Shown: positions 1 through 10,262, counted from the first letter of the stretch. The stretch is DNA of 25,980 bases from Salisapilia sapeloensis (GCA_023334545.1 JAADVB010000244.1:1-25980), one strand, 5' to 3'. The notes: generated by a model from the letters alone, not told the origin. Translations and numbers: made by a program.

Positions 1-1616
1 TACAGGATGCTTAAATACTGCCCACAAGCGAATACAATAGTTCTTTCATGCGGTTGCCGATTGTCCTACCTAAAACAGTAGCGCTTTTCGTTATCGATCA
101 GCCTAGAGATAAAGATTTGAAACGCACACAAAACGCATACCACCTTTTGATTAGCTAAGAAAGCTTACGTATCTCGGCTTCAGTGTAATATGATCACAAG
201 TCTGGAGCAGGTAATTTGCGGCTCAAAAGCCTTGTTTAATTTACGACAGCACCTTTTCATAGCCGCGACCTCAAGTTACCCATCAGTATGCGTAGGGGTT
301 TAGAAAGCATAGCGCAGCTATGTCATATGTGCTGACAAATCAAAGGAAGGTTCTCGTTATCAATACTTAGACGATCTTTTATTAAGATAGCTCTTGTCCT
401 CGGCATACCAAGTTCGTGATGAAGCGGAAAGTCGGAGCTCTACGTCGCAGTGCCATAGTTCTGAACAGTAATTAGACGAATGCATTCAAAGGGTAGCTCA
501 TGCGAAGTGTATGTTTTGCATTTCCATATGACGATACTCTTCATATTCACTTATCAGATCCGCTGTGCAGGTAGATAGTGAAGATCTACTTCGGATTACT
601 TCGAGCTTTATCAGCTGCAGACTATCAAGACAATGTCAAAGCTTTCAAAAATTTCTTCTTGTTTGGTCTTAAATGGTCTTTTCAGCACATGCATACTATT
701 TTGTACATTTATTTCGTTTTGATTTCGTCGCTAGAGACAAAAGGTGTACATATGGTATAGCTTGATCTGATTGTTGTTCTCCATTTAAATGTCAGTATCC
801 ATCTCAAGATTTAAAAAATGCTTAGACTGGAAGATCAGCAACGCATTAGTTCAACATGATGAAATGACCATGTGGCCTGCGGCCATCAGTTTTTCTTTCG
901 AAGTTTCATTTGTGAATGCATCCGCTTGAGGAGCATACTTCTGTTCTTTTGAAATGATACCAGTAGAAGTTTGCCTCGTGTTTCGATCATAAAGTAGGAG
1001 GTACCAAGTTTTAACAGAAACTCTTTGATAGCAGGATAAAATTCGATTTGTGTACATTAAAAGGGTTTTAGTTATGTGCTTTCCTCCTCATCATGCACTC
1101 GCAAGTTCTTTGCGTAATAAGCACGGTCTATTTGATAGCATCGTTACCTAGGTCTAGTCACTTGCAAGGTTAATGCACAGTTGTTGCAATAGCTTACAGT
1201 AAAAAGCTGATTTGCTCACGAGCAGTTAGACGCCACTAGGTGCAGAAGTTTAGTACATTTGAGACACAGCTTGATCAAACAAAAGAAGTTATTTATGTAA
1301 TGATTGGCTTAAAGCATTCTTGGTAAGTTTACTTGAGATAACTTGAACTCTAGCTTTAGCAGCTATTCTAATAGCTGATTTGAAGTGTGGCCAAAACAAC
1401 CATTGCCCAAATTCTTGCGTGAGCATTACGAAATGGCTATGCATACTACTTTGCTCATCAATTAAGAAATTGAAGACGGTAACAGGAGAAATGCTTAGCA
1501 ATCTTTCAAGTTTTTTTTCTAGGTATAAGTTTTATTGGTTGGCATTAACGCACCTTTGCTTTTGTTATGTTGCCGATGTAAGCAAAATCGTGTAAATTAT
1601 GTTGAGATATGCTGCT
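1..1616. other. gene-free AT-rich stretch
   Basis: I see no supportable gene here. Open frames are short (60-71 codons), overlap one another on both strands and show no recognisable motif or splice structure. The stretch lies outside the decayed transposon and ends at the first phased repeat array. Confidence 0.6.
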
Positions 1617-1738
1617 ACTATGACGATCTATGTTGCCACTATGTTGCTCTGTGTCGCCGCTGTGTTGAGGTAAGCTAGTAGGCCATAACGACAACATAGG
1701 TCACCATAGCGACGACATAGGCCGCCACAGAGCACCAC
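1617..1738. repeat. phased CATAG-type repeat array, inverted halves
   Basis: About 120 bp of degenerate 10-11 bp units. The left half reads CTATGTTGCC-like on the + strand; the right half reads CATAGGTCAC, CATAGCGACGA, CATAGGCCGC in the opposite orientation, with a short AT-richer spacer between. The same unit occurs in one orientation in arrays at about 3362-3466, 4895-4968 and 7330-7500. It sits beyond the 3' end of the transposon gene and could be part of an element terminus, but no clean terminal inverted repeat was found. Confidence 0.75.
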
Positions 1739-1838
1739 AAGTTTGTAGATGTATTCAAGCAAAGTCGAAGCTATAAGGTTGAATCTTACACGGATTTAGT
1801 AGTTTACTGGTAATCTACACTCATCACGATTGACACCC

Positions 1839-2274
1839 ATGACTAAAACAACGATATTAAATGCAAGAGCAAACATCACAGACACTTCGACCACAATGAA
1901 GAGCCAACAAGATCACAGCGCCTGCAGCACGCGCGACACAAGATCACAGCGCCTACAGCACGCGCGACAACAGCAAGGCGCTTGAAAGTATGCAGTTTCT
2001 ATTACAACAGCTTCTATGGGTCCGTCTGACAGAAAACGAAGTGCTCACGGACCTCATGAGACTTGCATCAAGTAGCGTACGCGAGCTCGTCGACATGATG
2101 GATGCTCTTCGTACGAAGATTATGGAATTTGACGAAGAAGCGTTGAACGTGGCATCGAGACAAGGCTACGGAGCAACCATCGACGACAGCGAGACTACCC
2201 ATGAACTCCTGGACCCGCTTGCCAATGAAATGAAGCAATTAAATAAAGGACAAGATGAAGGAAGCGTAAGGTAA
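1839..2274 (+). pseudogene. small unknown gene disrupted by a 31-bp duplication
   Basis: Not a family I recognise. An ATG at 1839 opens a frame that runs into the first copy of a 31-bp direct repeat (1908-1969). After the second copy the frame is shifted and ends at TGA shortly before 1990. Counting only one copy, the ATG frame is continuous with the open frame from 1990 to the stop at 2274, giving roughly 135 residues. The downstream part is acidic and helix-prone (SVRELVDMMDALRTK, then EFDEEALNV) and richer in G+C than its surroundings, which supports real coding. It is convergent with the Ulp1 end of the transposon gene (stop at 2414), so it may be element-associated or an independent small gene. 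If translation starts at 1990, a 94-residue product would survive. Confidence 0.4.
1908..1969 (+). repeat. 31-bp direct tandem duplication
   Basis: Two adjacent 31-bp copies, 1908-1938 and 1939-1969, each beginning CAAGATCACAGCGCCT and ending GCACGCGCGACA. They differ at one base (G or A at unit position 17). As 31 is not a multiple of three, the second copy shifts the reading frame. Confidence 0.95.
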
Positions 2275-3361
2275 AGTAGTCCTGTTAGCTTCATTATGCA
2301 TTCCATTCGCTACTCTGATCGTCGACATGAATATGTATCTTTTGTACTTTCAACTGCACGAGAACGCCTTCTTTGTATAACTATGCCTTGTGATCGCTTC
2401 ATAGGCTGTGCATTTACTTCTTCGTCTTCTGTGACCCGTTTTGCAGCTTGTGATACTTTTTTCTTTCTTCAAATGTTGGTCCAATATCCGGATACTTGGT
2501 TTCTGACGACGTAGGGATGAGATTGAGGATCCGTATCCGCATCATATCCATCTGCTTGCTTCTCATACTAGCATGACTGAAGCTTTCGTTCTTGTTTACC
2601 TGCATGTCACACATCCCAATGATGTAGCATCCACAGTTACTTCCGTCTCGCTGAACTGGAAACTCGATCTCATCTACGATCGGTTCTGGCATGGGAATGT
2701 TCTCCATGTCACGTTCCCACCACGTACGTAGAGTTGTTAACAATTCCACCCGATCATGGTGCCTAATTTCGTCAATGTAATATTGACTACGTAATGGGTC
2801 ATAAAAACCCACAGCAAGACTGTATTCGTCGGGCATTGTCAAAATGTGCACAGTTGCCAAGCTCCAGTGTACGTTTCCAAAGCTTATTGAAACTTACAAC
2901 GTATCCACTTCCGTGATATTTTCGATTGGAGCCACGAAAGATTTTAAGACAGGATCGAGTAGACCAATTCGATCCTTGTGTCTGCAAATTGCAGCGATCC
3001 TAGCCGTAACTACTGTGTCATTTAACCACACAGATCCACAAATCCTTCCGCTCAACTCTTCCATGCTCAATCGTACCTCCCTTTCTGCCCCACGAACGAC
3101 TTTGGTGACGGCGATTGACGTCATACCTAGTGCTGTGGCGCACCTTGCAGCCATCTTCGTTATTAATTCTTTCGATAACAACGTTGAAGGCTACAAATGA
3201 TACCTCTTCTCGTCGACTCTGCTGGATAGCCACTTTATGTCGCGGTTTATCTCACGAATAAGATCCTTGAGCTGGTAAAACGTCTCCAATTGATCTACGT
3301 AAGCTCTATAAGTAGTAACCGATAGATTAGTATCAAATGCACTCATGTAAATGACTCATGT

Positions 3362-3466
3362 ACGACGACATAAATGCTAATAAAGCAACATAATTTTTCT
3401 CTAAAGACATAGTATTGCACTTGGCAACATAGTCCGCAACATAGTCGGCAAAACGACATGCAATAG
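3362..3466 (-). repeat. intronic phased CATAG array
   Basis: Lies within the predicted 148-nt intron 3342-3489 (donor GTACGT, acceptor ATGAG). On the transcribed strand the units read GACTATGTTGC, GGACTATGTTGC, then more diverged TTATGTTGC and TTATGTCGTC. Same orientation relative to the gene as the arrays at 4895-4968 and 7330-7500. Confidence 0.7.
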
Positions 3467-4894
3467 GTATTATAGAATGGAATACGTACTCCGACATTTG
3501 CATACTCCGTGGTCCTAGCTCAACTATAACTTGCTTGTCCTTCCAATCCTTGTCTTGCGTTTCCATACCACTGCTGTCCAAACGGACGCCTTCTCTTAGA
3601 CCCTTTTGCTGAAGGCGACGCTTAGCCTTTGACGCTTCAACAATTGCAGTTGAAAGCGGACGAGCCACGACGAAATTTGTCTTCCGCACGCGACCAAGAA
3701 CCCCGATGTAAGCTTTGACATCTTTGCGGCTCTTGTGCTGGTACTTTATTGGCATCATACCAAATACGGCTTGTATCTTTCTTCGTGCTGTTGACCTAAC
3801 ACACAGTATGAACGTGTCGAGCGACATTGCCGTGCCTACATGACTGCTCGAAAGTACACGACCGGCTGAAGGTTTCTTTTCCTTTCCAATAGAAACGATC
3901 GAAGGAAAGCCTGCCTCATAGGCAGTTCTGGAAACGTTGGAGCGTGCATTCTGTACGCGTGGCTCTGTCATATCAAACTCATTTAGCACTGAAGTGACTA
4001 ACGTTGACGAGCTTTCATCTGCTACCGAGCCCCGAGCATCACATCTTATACGCTTTCGTATGCTTTTGCTCTTTGTGCTGGAGTGCACTTGCTCCCTCGC
4101 CGGCAATATAACACTTTCTATCATATTAACTCTCAACTAAACGTAGAAGATAAGAATAAACTAGATAGGCATACCTTGCTTGTAGCAATCGGAAAGTGCA
4201 TTCATCGTTTTGCTCGTCCCATTAACTTCTGTAGCATCTTTTTTAATGTCTATCCAGCAAATTTGAGCATAAACGAAGATCTGGTAATCTAATGCTAACT
4301 TATGTCGGCAACGTTTTATTCTTACCATCCCTTTGGGCTAACATCGCAGTCGTCTCTTCGTCAGCAACGCTCTCTGAATCGTAGGATTTGCCGGAAGTGT
4401 CGTTACCAGCTACTTATGACGATTCTATGTCGATTTACAACACTCTGCTTAATATGTAGATCCAAATGTATATATGAAATCGTGTCAGCTTTTACCTTCC
4501 TCAAATTTCTTCACAAGCAGACGTCGAACTAGTTGAGCAACTTGATCTTCGTACAAGGAGCTTTCGCTTCGGCTAGACACTTGGGCTGATGACGAAGTCC
4601 GTCGATTCCACTCTATTGCACGTTTCCATAAGTTAGTAAGTGTCTGGAACGCTAAACGATATGTATGAGCGAGCAATCGCCAAGCTACTACTCATAACTA
4701 TGGTTAAATCTATTAAAACAAACGATAGAGTGAGCCGTACCTTGCGATTGTGGTCGAGTAGTAAGTTGACTTCCAGCATTTGGCAAACCTGGTGTTGCAT
4801 CTTCCCGACCAACCAGTGTACCTACACCAAATAGACGTGTGAGATGGCCAAAGCTTCATATCATTACAAAATTGTCAACAAAAGCTCCCCACAA

Positions 4895-4968
4895 CGTCGA
4901 TATAGAGCGCCATAGCGCAACATAGCTCGCCATAATGTCGACATATCTCACCATAGTTTGAGCACAGT
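4895..4968 (-). repeat. intronic phased CATAG array
   Basis: Occupies the middle of the predicted 176-nt intron 4822-4997 (donor GTAAAA, acceptor TGTAG), the largest well-supported intron of the gene. On the + strand the units are CATAGCGCAA, CATAGCTCGC, CATAATGTCGA, CATATCTCAC, CATAG: spacings of 10, 10, 11, 10. Neighbouring introns without the array are 28-89 nt. Confidence 0.8.
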
Positions 4969-5421
4969 AGCAAAAATAGATAATATACAAGTTTTACCTT
5001 TGTCCAAGAGCTTGTTCGTTTGCTGAAATACCTCTAGGGAGTGAGCCGACAAATTCAGATCCATTGCTAGCATCTGAGATGGAGGTGTTGCTGTCCCAAG
5101 AAGGAAGTACTCGTCGATATCCCCCAAGTTTCCGCCCATATGCATGTCCGTGTCGTCCTTTGCTGGAAAAGCGTTTTTTCAATCAGCGCTCTTACGTTGA
5201 TGAGGCACCTTTCCTTGGCTGCATGTCGGTGTCTTACGGCAAAGGTCACCATCGTCTTCATCCAGATAGCTTTCTTCATCAGACTCATGCCCTGTATGCG
5301 AAATAGCCTCCATGAGTACTTGACTTTCCGTTTCGTCTCTTTTATAAAGCTCATATCCAGCTTGCAGAGATTCAGCGCGAGGCGATGCGCTCTACTTCGA
5401 CGTAAATCGGGATAGAAACTG

Positions 5422-7184
5422 CTAAGTAAATATCACAACCGACGCAAATGCTGCTTTATGATCCTCGACTGACAGCTTAGATAGCAAGAGCACAAGCGGT
5501 TCAACTAAGTTGCGAAGTTGATTGTAACATATTTGTTGCTTTCCCTCATCACTAACAACATCTAAGGGCTTAGTGGTAATTTGGATCTCATCCAGATGGC
5601 AATGGCTAGATTGTGTTGATACTATATCATCGTTTCCGCTTACTGTCAATAAAGTAGAACCAGAATTTGGCAAGACTCGTGCTGCTGAGCGATAATCGTC
5701 CACCGCTTGCGCAAAGGCCGATATCATCTTTCTTGTCCTTGACATTTTCCACCGTGGGTTGAGACCATCTTCAGGATAAACACGTAGTCGCTCAGCTCCA
5801 TGTAAAATCAGCAACAAATGCTGGCATGGCAAATGCGTTGAGCAATAAAAGATACACATACACGTATACCGAGAGGTATCGACGGTCTGGACATTTGGAG
5901 ATGCTTCACAGCTTCGGATTTGGTAAGTCGTGCTATCGTCATAAGCTTCATGCCAGTTTTTGACTTGCTCCATTTTCCTTTCTGCGTAGCTCCATTGACT
6001 ATGCACAAGCCGAGCACAGTATTTGCTCAACTGATCGTTAAGATGCACCAAAAATATCGACGTCTGCCTTTCATGACGATAGGTACTATAGAAGGATATA
6101 ACCGAACTGTTGATTGTGTTTAGTACTGTGGCATTGTGCTCAAGGACGTCGGATATGTATTGTGCTAAAGATGTTTTCCGTTTAATACAGCCTTAAAATG
6201 CTTCCAATTACTTTCGATTCTGTTTGACGTCGTGTTTCCAACGGAAAAGTAGTTACCACGAAGATGCGTCGCCCATTTATTTGCACACGACATCCAATTG
6301 GTTTCGAAGTATCTGCGTAATGCGTGGTTCTCTCCAGAACACAGCTCGTACAAATCCACTAATGTGTTATCAAAATTGAACTTTGTTGAAGCGTGAACCA
6401 AACTGGAGCATAATGATTCAGCGCGCTTACGATCGACTCGTGGGATACCATACTCAATCTTTTCAACTCAAATTTAAGGAACTTGATAATGTGAAACTGA
6501 AATAGTAGAATTTTAGCGTCTGGAAACATGGACTCCAGAACATTCCATTCTTTAAAGTCCTTGTCGATAATGAAGGGCTGAACACGCTGTGCAGGAACTT
6601 TATAGGAACTAATAAATTGATTTAATAGCACCCTCATCATGTCCTTGCTATGCGAATCTGTTAACATATCGCAAACAGGCACTCCTCTTCCTGTTGGAAA
6701 CGTTGCAACCAACGTTGCCATCGAGTAACCTAGGTTGTTTGTCCCATGGGTAAAGTCGAAGATGAGAGACTCGCCGTACTTCGACATTACTTCTCGGTGT
6801 ATCTGCGATTGCATATATACCCCTCGTAAAATGTTTAAAGCCGATTTAACCAGTACCACGTCGCTGCCTTTTGCATGAAAACTGTCAAGCATTGCTACAA
6901 TTTTCTCTTCTGTTGTTCCTTTCATAATCTGCGCGAATAAAATTCGCGCCTTCTGGCCTGTATACGATACATCCATTCTCTCAGAGATAACTGATGGTAA
7001 GCTTCGAGAAGGAGTGCGCGCTTAAACCATAGCGCGAAGCTCGACTTGGAGCTTTTCGTCCGTAACGTTGGAGTTCAGGTGATACTGTGCAGCCCACTCT
7101 GGTGTCAACTCGTGGAAATGCGTTGTGCACTAGCATTGTCATAAAAGCATTTGTATGCAGGTAAGTAAATCTTCTACAACACAT
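5422..7184 (-). pseudogene. MULE transposase core and SWIM finger, frameshifted
   Basis: Three frame blocks that together follow a MULE transposase. Block 6976-6359 holds the first catalytic Asp region (LIFDFTHGTNNLGYSM) and the second (PFIIDKDFKEW), followed by FPDAKILLFQFHIIKFLK, the usual MULE signature after the second Asp. Block 6401-6165 continues with NWMSCANKWA and NTTSNRIES. Block 6051-5422 carries the SWIM finger, CMC followed by LPCQHL (CxC...CxH). Likely single-base shifts near 6400 and 6178 separate the blocks; the sequence between 6165 and 6051 is open in the frame of the last block. A further block 7184-6981, upstream, is shifted near 6985. The last block probably splices at 5439 (GTTGTG, an unusual donor) to the exon starting at 5391. 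It could only work if frameshifts were sequencing errors. Confidence 0.85.
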
Positions 7185-7329
7185 TGTGATGGTAGCGTTT
7201 AAGCTAAATACATATACTAGTCTTCATCTTTTGAAAACTTTAATGCTTATCCATCATTTAAGCAATAACACTTATTTAAAAATATGCATGATGCTATAGG
7301 GATATCTAAGCACCGAAAGCAACCTAGAT

Positions 7330-7500
7330 ACGATTCATAGGTCATATACGCTTCCCACAATGCACCACTAGACCTACATAGGTCACCATAGAGCAACTTT
7401 TGGTTAACATAAGTTGCCATAGGACGCCATTAGTCTGACATAGGTCGCCATAGGATGTCATTCGTCCAACACAGGTTACCGTTGAATGAAATTAAGCCGG
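7330..7500 (-). repeat. phased CATAG array in an inter-exon gap
   Basis: The longest and cleanest array: + strand units CATAGGTCAC, CATAGAGCAA, then CATAAGTTGC, CATAGGACGC, CATTAGTCTGA, CATAGGTCGC, CATAGGATGT, CATTCGTCCAA, CACAGGTTAC. Spacings alternate 10, 10, 11 and so average near one DNA helical turn. It lies between a good splice donor (exon end 7594, donor GTACAA) and the next transposase block (starting below 7200), so is probably intronic; the acceptor was not resolved. Confidence 0.8.
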
Positions 7501-7593
7501 CATTAGCAAGCATAACTATGTGGTAGATGTATGGGTGATAGCATCAAGCTCATTGTTCATGTAGGAACAATATATACATACAAATGGTTGTAC

Positions 7594-8218
7594 CTCACTC
7601 GTAGGGGTAATGTCAAAGTCTTCATGAACCTTGACGACTTTCATAAGGATGCGAACTGGACTTCCCACGAATCGATCACTTCTGCCCGGACGCTCGACAG
7701 TTGATCGACTATTTGCAAAACAACCGTGCGTAGAATTATAGCTGACCGAGGCGTAAGTAAAGCGGGCTTCCGGTAGCCGCTTCTCTTCTAATTTGACACT
7801 TTTTGTATGCCGCTATCCCCATTGACGCCCGTCGACGGTATTTCGAGAAGGTAACAGACTCATAAGCAGCAATAAATTTTTGTGCTTCCTCCCACGTATG
7901 AAAGGCTCGGTCTTTTACTGTTGTTACCGTTGAGCGCACTTCGGAAGCCTTAGCGGTAAACTCGGATCGATGCTTGTAGGTACTTGTCCGACGCATCCGA
8001 TTCAACGGCTTAAGTTGCTGCTGTGCATCATCAGATCGTCGCTTGGTCTTGCGTTGCCTTGCGCGCTCTTCTCTTCGTTTCTTATTGCCAAAGGTATTTT
8101 CCAGCACCAAATCATCGTCAGAGGTGTGCTCAGTACTGCTGGAGCTAGACTCATAGGCAGGATATGTTTTTGAAGCGTCATACGAGGATGCCGACGACGG
8201 AGATCGTGTGCGTTGCAT
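7594..8218 (-). pseudogene. N-terminus of the MULE transposase (Ser-rich lead, DNA-binding region)
   Basis: The frame opens at ATG 8218. It has a Ser-rich acidic stretch (about residues 7-35), then a basic Lys/Arg-rich stretch, then AFHTWEEAQKFIAAYE and KYRRRAS, the region that begins the DNA-binding module of oomycete MULE transposases. The frame ends at 7736, but from about 7760 a second frame continues with STHGCFANSRS and a hydrophobic/basic strand pattern up to exon end 7594. THGC is the expected next piece of the same module, so I infer a 1-nt frameshift near 7760. Start choice: first ATG after the stop of the upstream gene, only 12 bases away; a splice donor-like AAG/GTATCA lies directly before it, so joining to the upstream gene is possible. 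Confidence 0.65.
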
Positions 8219-8230
8219 TGATACCTTCCT

Positions 8231-9057
8231 TTATTTCTTTTGTTCCTGCTGTACTCTCGCTATTTCAACCGATGACTTGGGCGAGGATATATATCTAGTC
8301 GACTTAGAAGCGGATCCCGTCTTATCTTGACTTTTCAATTCACTTTCTGTTTCAGTCTTATTCTCATCCAATGTCGATGCAATTTCGGCGCGTTCCTTGG
8401 ATGCTGCTTTGCGTTCTCCTGGAATATAATCTTCCGGTGTGCTATCAGACAACAGCTCATCATCTATGAACCCCAGTAAAACGTCAGATGGGCACGTTAA
8501 AGCAAATAAAACAGCAGTTAAAGTGCAAGTTAAAACAAGCAAAGCGTTACCAAGCTTACTCTGATGTTTGATCTTCTTAGCTGCGTCTAGACCTTTTAGC
8601 ACACTTACCACGCCTGCTATCGATAAGATTTGTGTATGCATTGGCGGCTAGTACATAGCATGAGTTGTATATAAAGCATTCATATCAATATTAACGCACC
8701 ATTATTACTTACTATATACTTCTTTCTCTTTCCTCGCGCAACTTTTCCTGAAGGCTTCGCTGACTCAAGTTGTCGCTAAAGCTCGTAAGCAAATACTGCA
8801 TTTTGAACAATGCTAGTATAAATAGTGAGCCGAGATAAATATCCAAGTTATGCAGTACCGTTGCGTTGAACCTTCAAATCTTGAGCTTTCGCCAGCCTTT
8901 TAGCCTCCTGTCTTCTTTCTAGCCGCGCTTTGTTTCGAGATCGAGCTTGTTGAATCAATTCGTAGCCTGATATGCCGAGAAGAGTAGGCGCGAACGTATC
9001 CATCGTGTTCTCTTTGTCAACATGACCAGAACTCCGTAAATACGGCGGCGTCATCAT
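8231..9057 (-). CDS. unknown multi-exon gene, charged helical protein
   Basis: I do not recognise the product. Frames and splice sites suggest exons 9057-8859, 8812-8720, 8647-8609, 8580-8560 and 8463-8231, with introns of 46, 72, 28 and 96 nt, giving about 194 residues. All joins are phase 1. The spliced product is very rich in Arg/Lys/Glu, with a long helix (QARSRNKARLERRQEAKRL, then LREERER), and a Ser/Lys/Glu-rich tail ending VQQEQKK. An unspliced reading of 8641-8231 would instead give a transmembrane stretch; I think that stretch is the 96-nt T-rich intron (8464-8559). The gene lies on the same strand 12 bases before the transposase start, so it may be an accessory element gene. The 28-nt intron and 21-nt exon are unusual and could be wrong. 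Confidence 0.45.
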
Positions 9058-10262
9058 CCTCTACGTCGATGACTCGGAGCTCATTTGGAGTGCATGGAGA
9101 GCGCAGTTATAAAAAACGAATGGCTTAGAGTGAGTGCTGAAATGTGCTTCCAAGTGGGTTTCCACTTGTCTTCACTATGAAGATTTAAACGTGAATATGG
9201 AAACTTGGTATCTTTCTATGAACTTAACGCCTAAGGAAAGAATGCCTTGGTAGCTGCAAATCTGATTTATTGATTCTTGTTCTGTGTATGGACTTCGCTT
9301 TCTACATATACCTGGATCACCCATCACGACGCAGGTGCGTAGTTACCTCATCCGTGCTGTAATCGTTGGGAAAGCTAAAACCTACCTTTTAAAAACTAGA
9401 CTCTATAGCTTGCGCTTGAAACTTTCGTATATTAGGTTGAAGTTGTATTCATTTCTACCAAAACAATTTTTTTAATTATGGTGCGTTAACGCGTTAGACT
9501 TTTTATTTATGTATCTACTCTTAAGAAAGCTTTTTTGGAAGTGAGATACATTGATATCAAGTTATTTATAATGTCTAGTGTCCTTCCCGAGCATGCAACT
9601 AGCGCGTGCTCGCCTACCGGCCCAGCCATGCGCCGAAAAGGTCTTTACCTATGGTCTATATGTAGACTATATACTATGTATCCGTAAGCTCCATCCATCG
9701 TCCTCTTTCAGTCATCAATTGGTTTGAATATGGAAGCTAAGAAAGCTTCATCTTACGACAGACATACAATTAATGATGAGCGCTGTGCAAGGTAAAGCAT
9801 GTAAAGTTCTAGATATTTTCGTATATTTCCTATCGCTTCCATAATCTGGATATGTTTTTTTCTAATGATTGATCATTATCTGCTGTATGAAGCCTGTGTC
9901 TTCTTCGTAGCCATGAAACTTGCGTCAATATCATCAAATACTATGACCTAGTGTGGCATCTCAGCTACTTCATTTAAAAGTTTCACTAATGCATCACGTT
10001 TTCCAACCAGTTTCGAACAACTCACTGGCAAATATGTCTTCCTAGAGTGACTCTGATGATATGGTGCCATTATATGTTTCTAATAGTGTGTCTTCCTGGA
10101 TGCATGAGCCCAGAGGCTAAAAAGTAACTTATCAACCTAACCAAGCATCTTCAGTCGACAGCCTACACACTAACACAGGTTCTACCGAATTCTCAGCTAT
10201 ATCTAAAAATAAATTTTGATTTCGTTTTCCGCTAACACACTCGCAGCATCCTTTTTTGCCAA
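9058..10262. other. intergenic, no gene seen
   Basis: AT-rich, with only short unsupported frames. At its left edge (about 9030-9105, minus strand) a second frame reads ELRVIDVEDDDAAVF, which looks protein-like and might be a shifted or earlier exon of the 8231-9057 gene. Confidence 0.5.

Larger units (their letters stand above)
2414..5391 (-). pseudogene. C-terminal part of element protein: linker plus Ulp1/C48 protease, nine exons
   Basis: Exons inferred from frame and GT-AG sites: 5391-5196, 5162-4998, 4821-4741, 4651-4496, 4409-4326, 4294-4175, 4129-3490, 3341-3204, 3143-2414. All joins keep phase and most introns are phase 1. The last exon has the C48 fold signature: SVWLND (entry motif), the catalytic His in NVHWSL (about 2869-2867), Asp in GFYDPL (about 2800), Gln in FPVQRDG, and Cys in SNCGCY (2635-2633), so the full triad is preserved. 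C48 enzymes cleave SUMO or related tails; the role in transposons is not established. A TAA at 2896-2894 interrupts the frame 24 bases before the HWSL His codon, which makes this probably inactive. The linker (long exon 4129-3490, then a coiled-coil-like exon rich in K/E/R/D) matches no family I know. The product may also be a separate gene starting near 5391. Confidence 0.75.
2414..8218 (-). mobile_element. Mutator-like element gene with SWIM and Ulp1 domains (decayed)
   Basis: A minus-strand gene of about 5.8 kb. From its 5' end it reads: Ser-rich/basic N-terminus with a MULE DNA-binding region (8218-7594); MULE transposase core (about 7184-6165); SWIM zinc finger (about 5850); an intron-rich linker (5391-3204); and an Ulp1/C48 cysteine protease (3143-2414). 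MULEs carrying Ulp1-like proteases are known in plants; I infer one fused gene here because frames and intron phases join across the SWIM-to-linker boundary. Damage: likely 1-nt frameshifts near 7760, 6985, 6400 and 6178 and an in-frame TAA at 2896-2894. Terminal inverted repeats and target-site duplications were not identified, so the element ends are unknown and probably lie outside these limits. The adjoining gene at 8231-9057 may belong to it. Confidence 0.8.

Noticed and set aside
578-1595. Short open frames of 60-71 codons near the window start
   Set aside because: Low complexity or AT-driven content, overlapping on both strands, without start context or motif.
3333-3488. Coding extension of the long exon to the stop near 3333
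   Set aside because: This tail contains repeat units, begins with a strong GTACGT donor at 3489, and splicing to 3341 rejoins a coding frame in phase.
7320-7500. CRISPR-like array
   Set aside because: Units are 10-11 bp, contiguous and degenerate, with no repeat-spacer structure, and the DNA is eukaryotic.
8464-8641. Transmembrane protein from the unspliced frame 8641-8231
   Set aside because: The hydrophobic stretch coincides with a T-rich segment bounded by GTAAGC and CATAG, and splicing gives a coherent charged helix instead.
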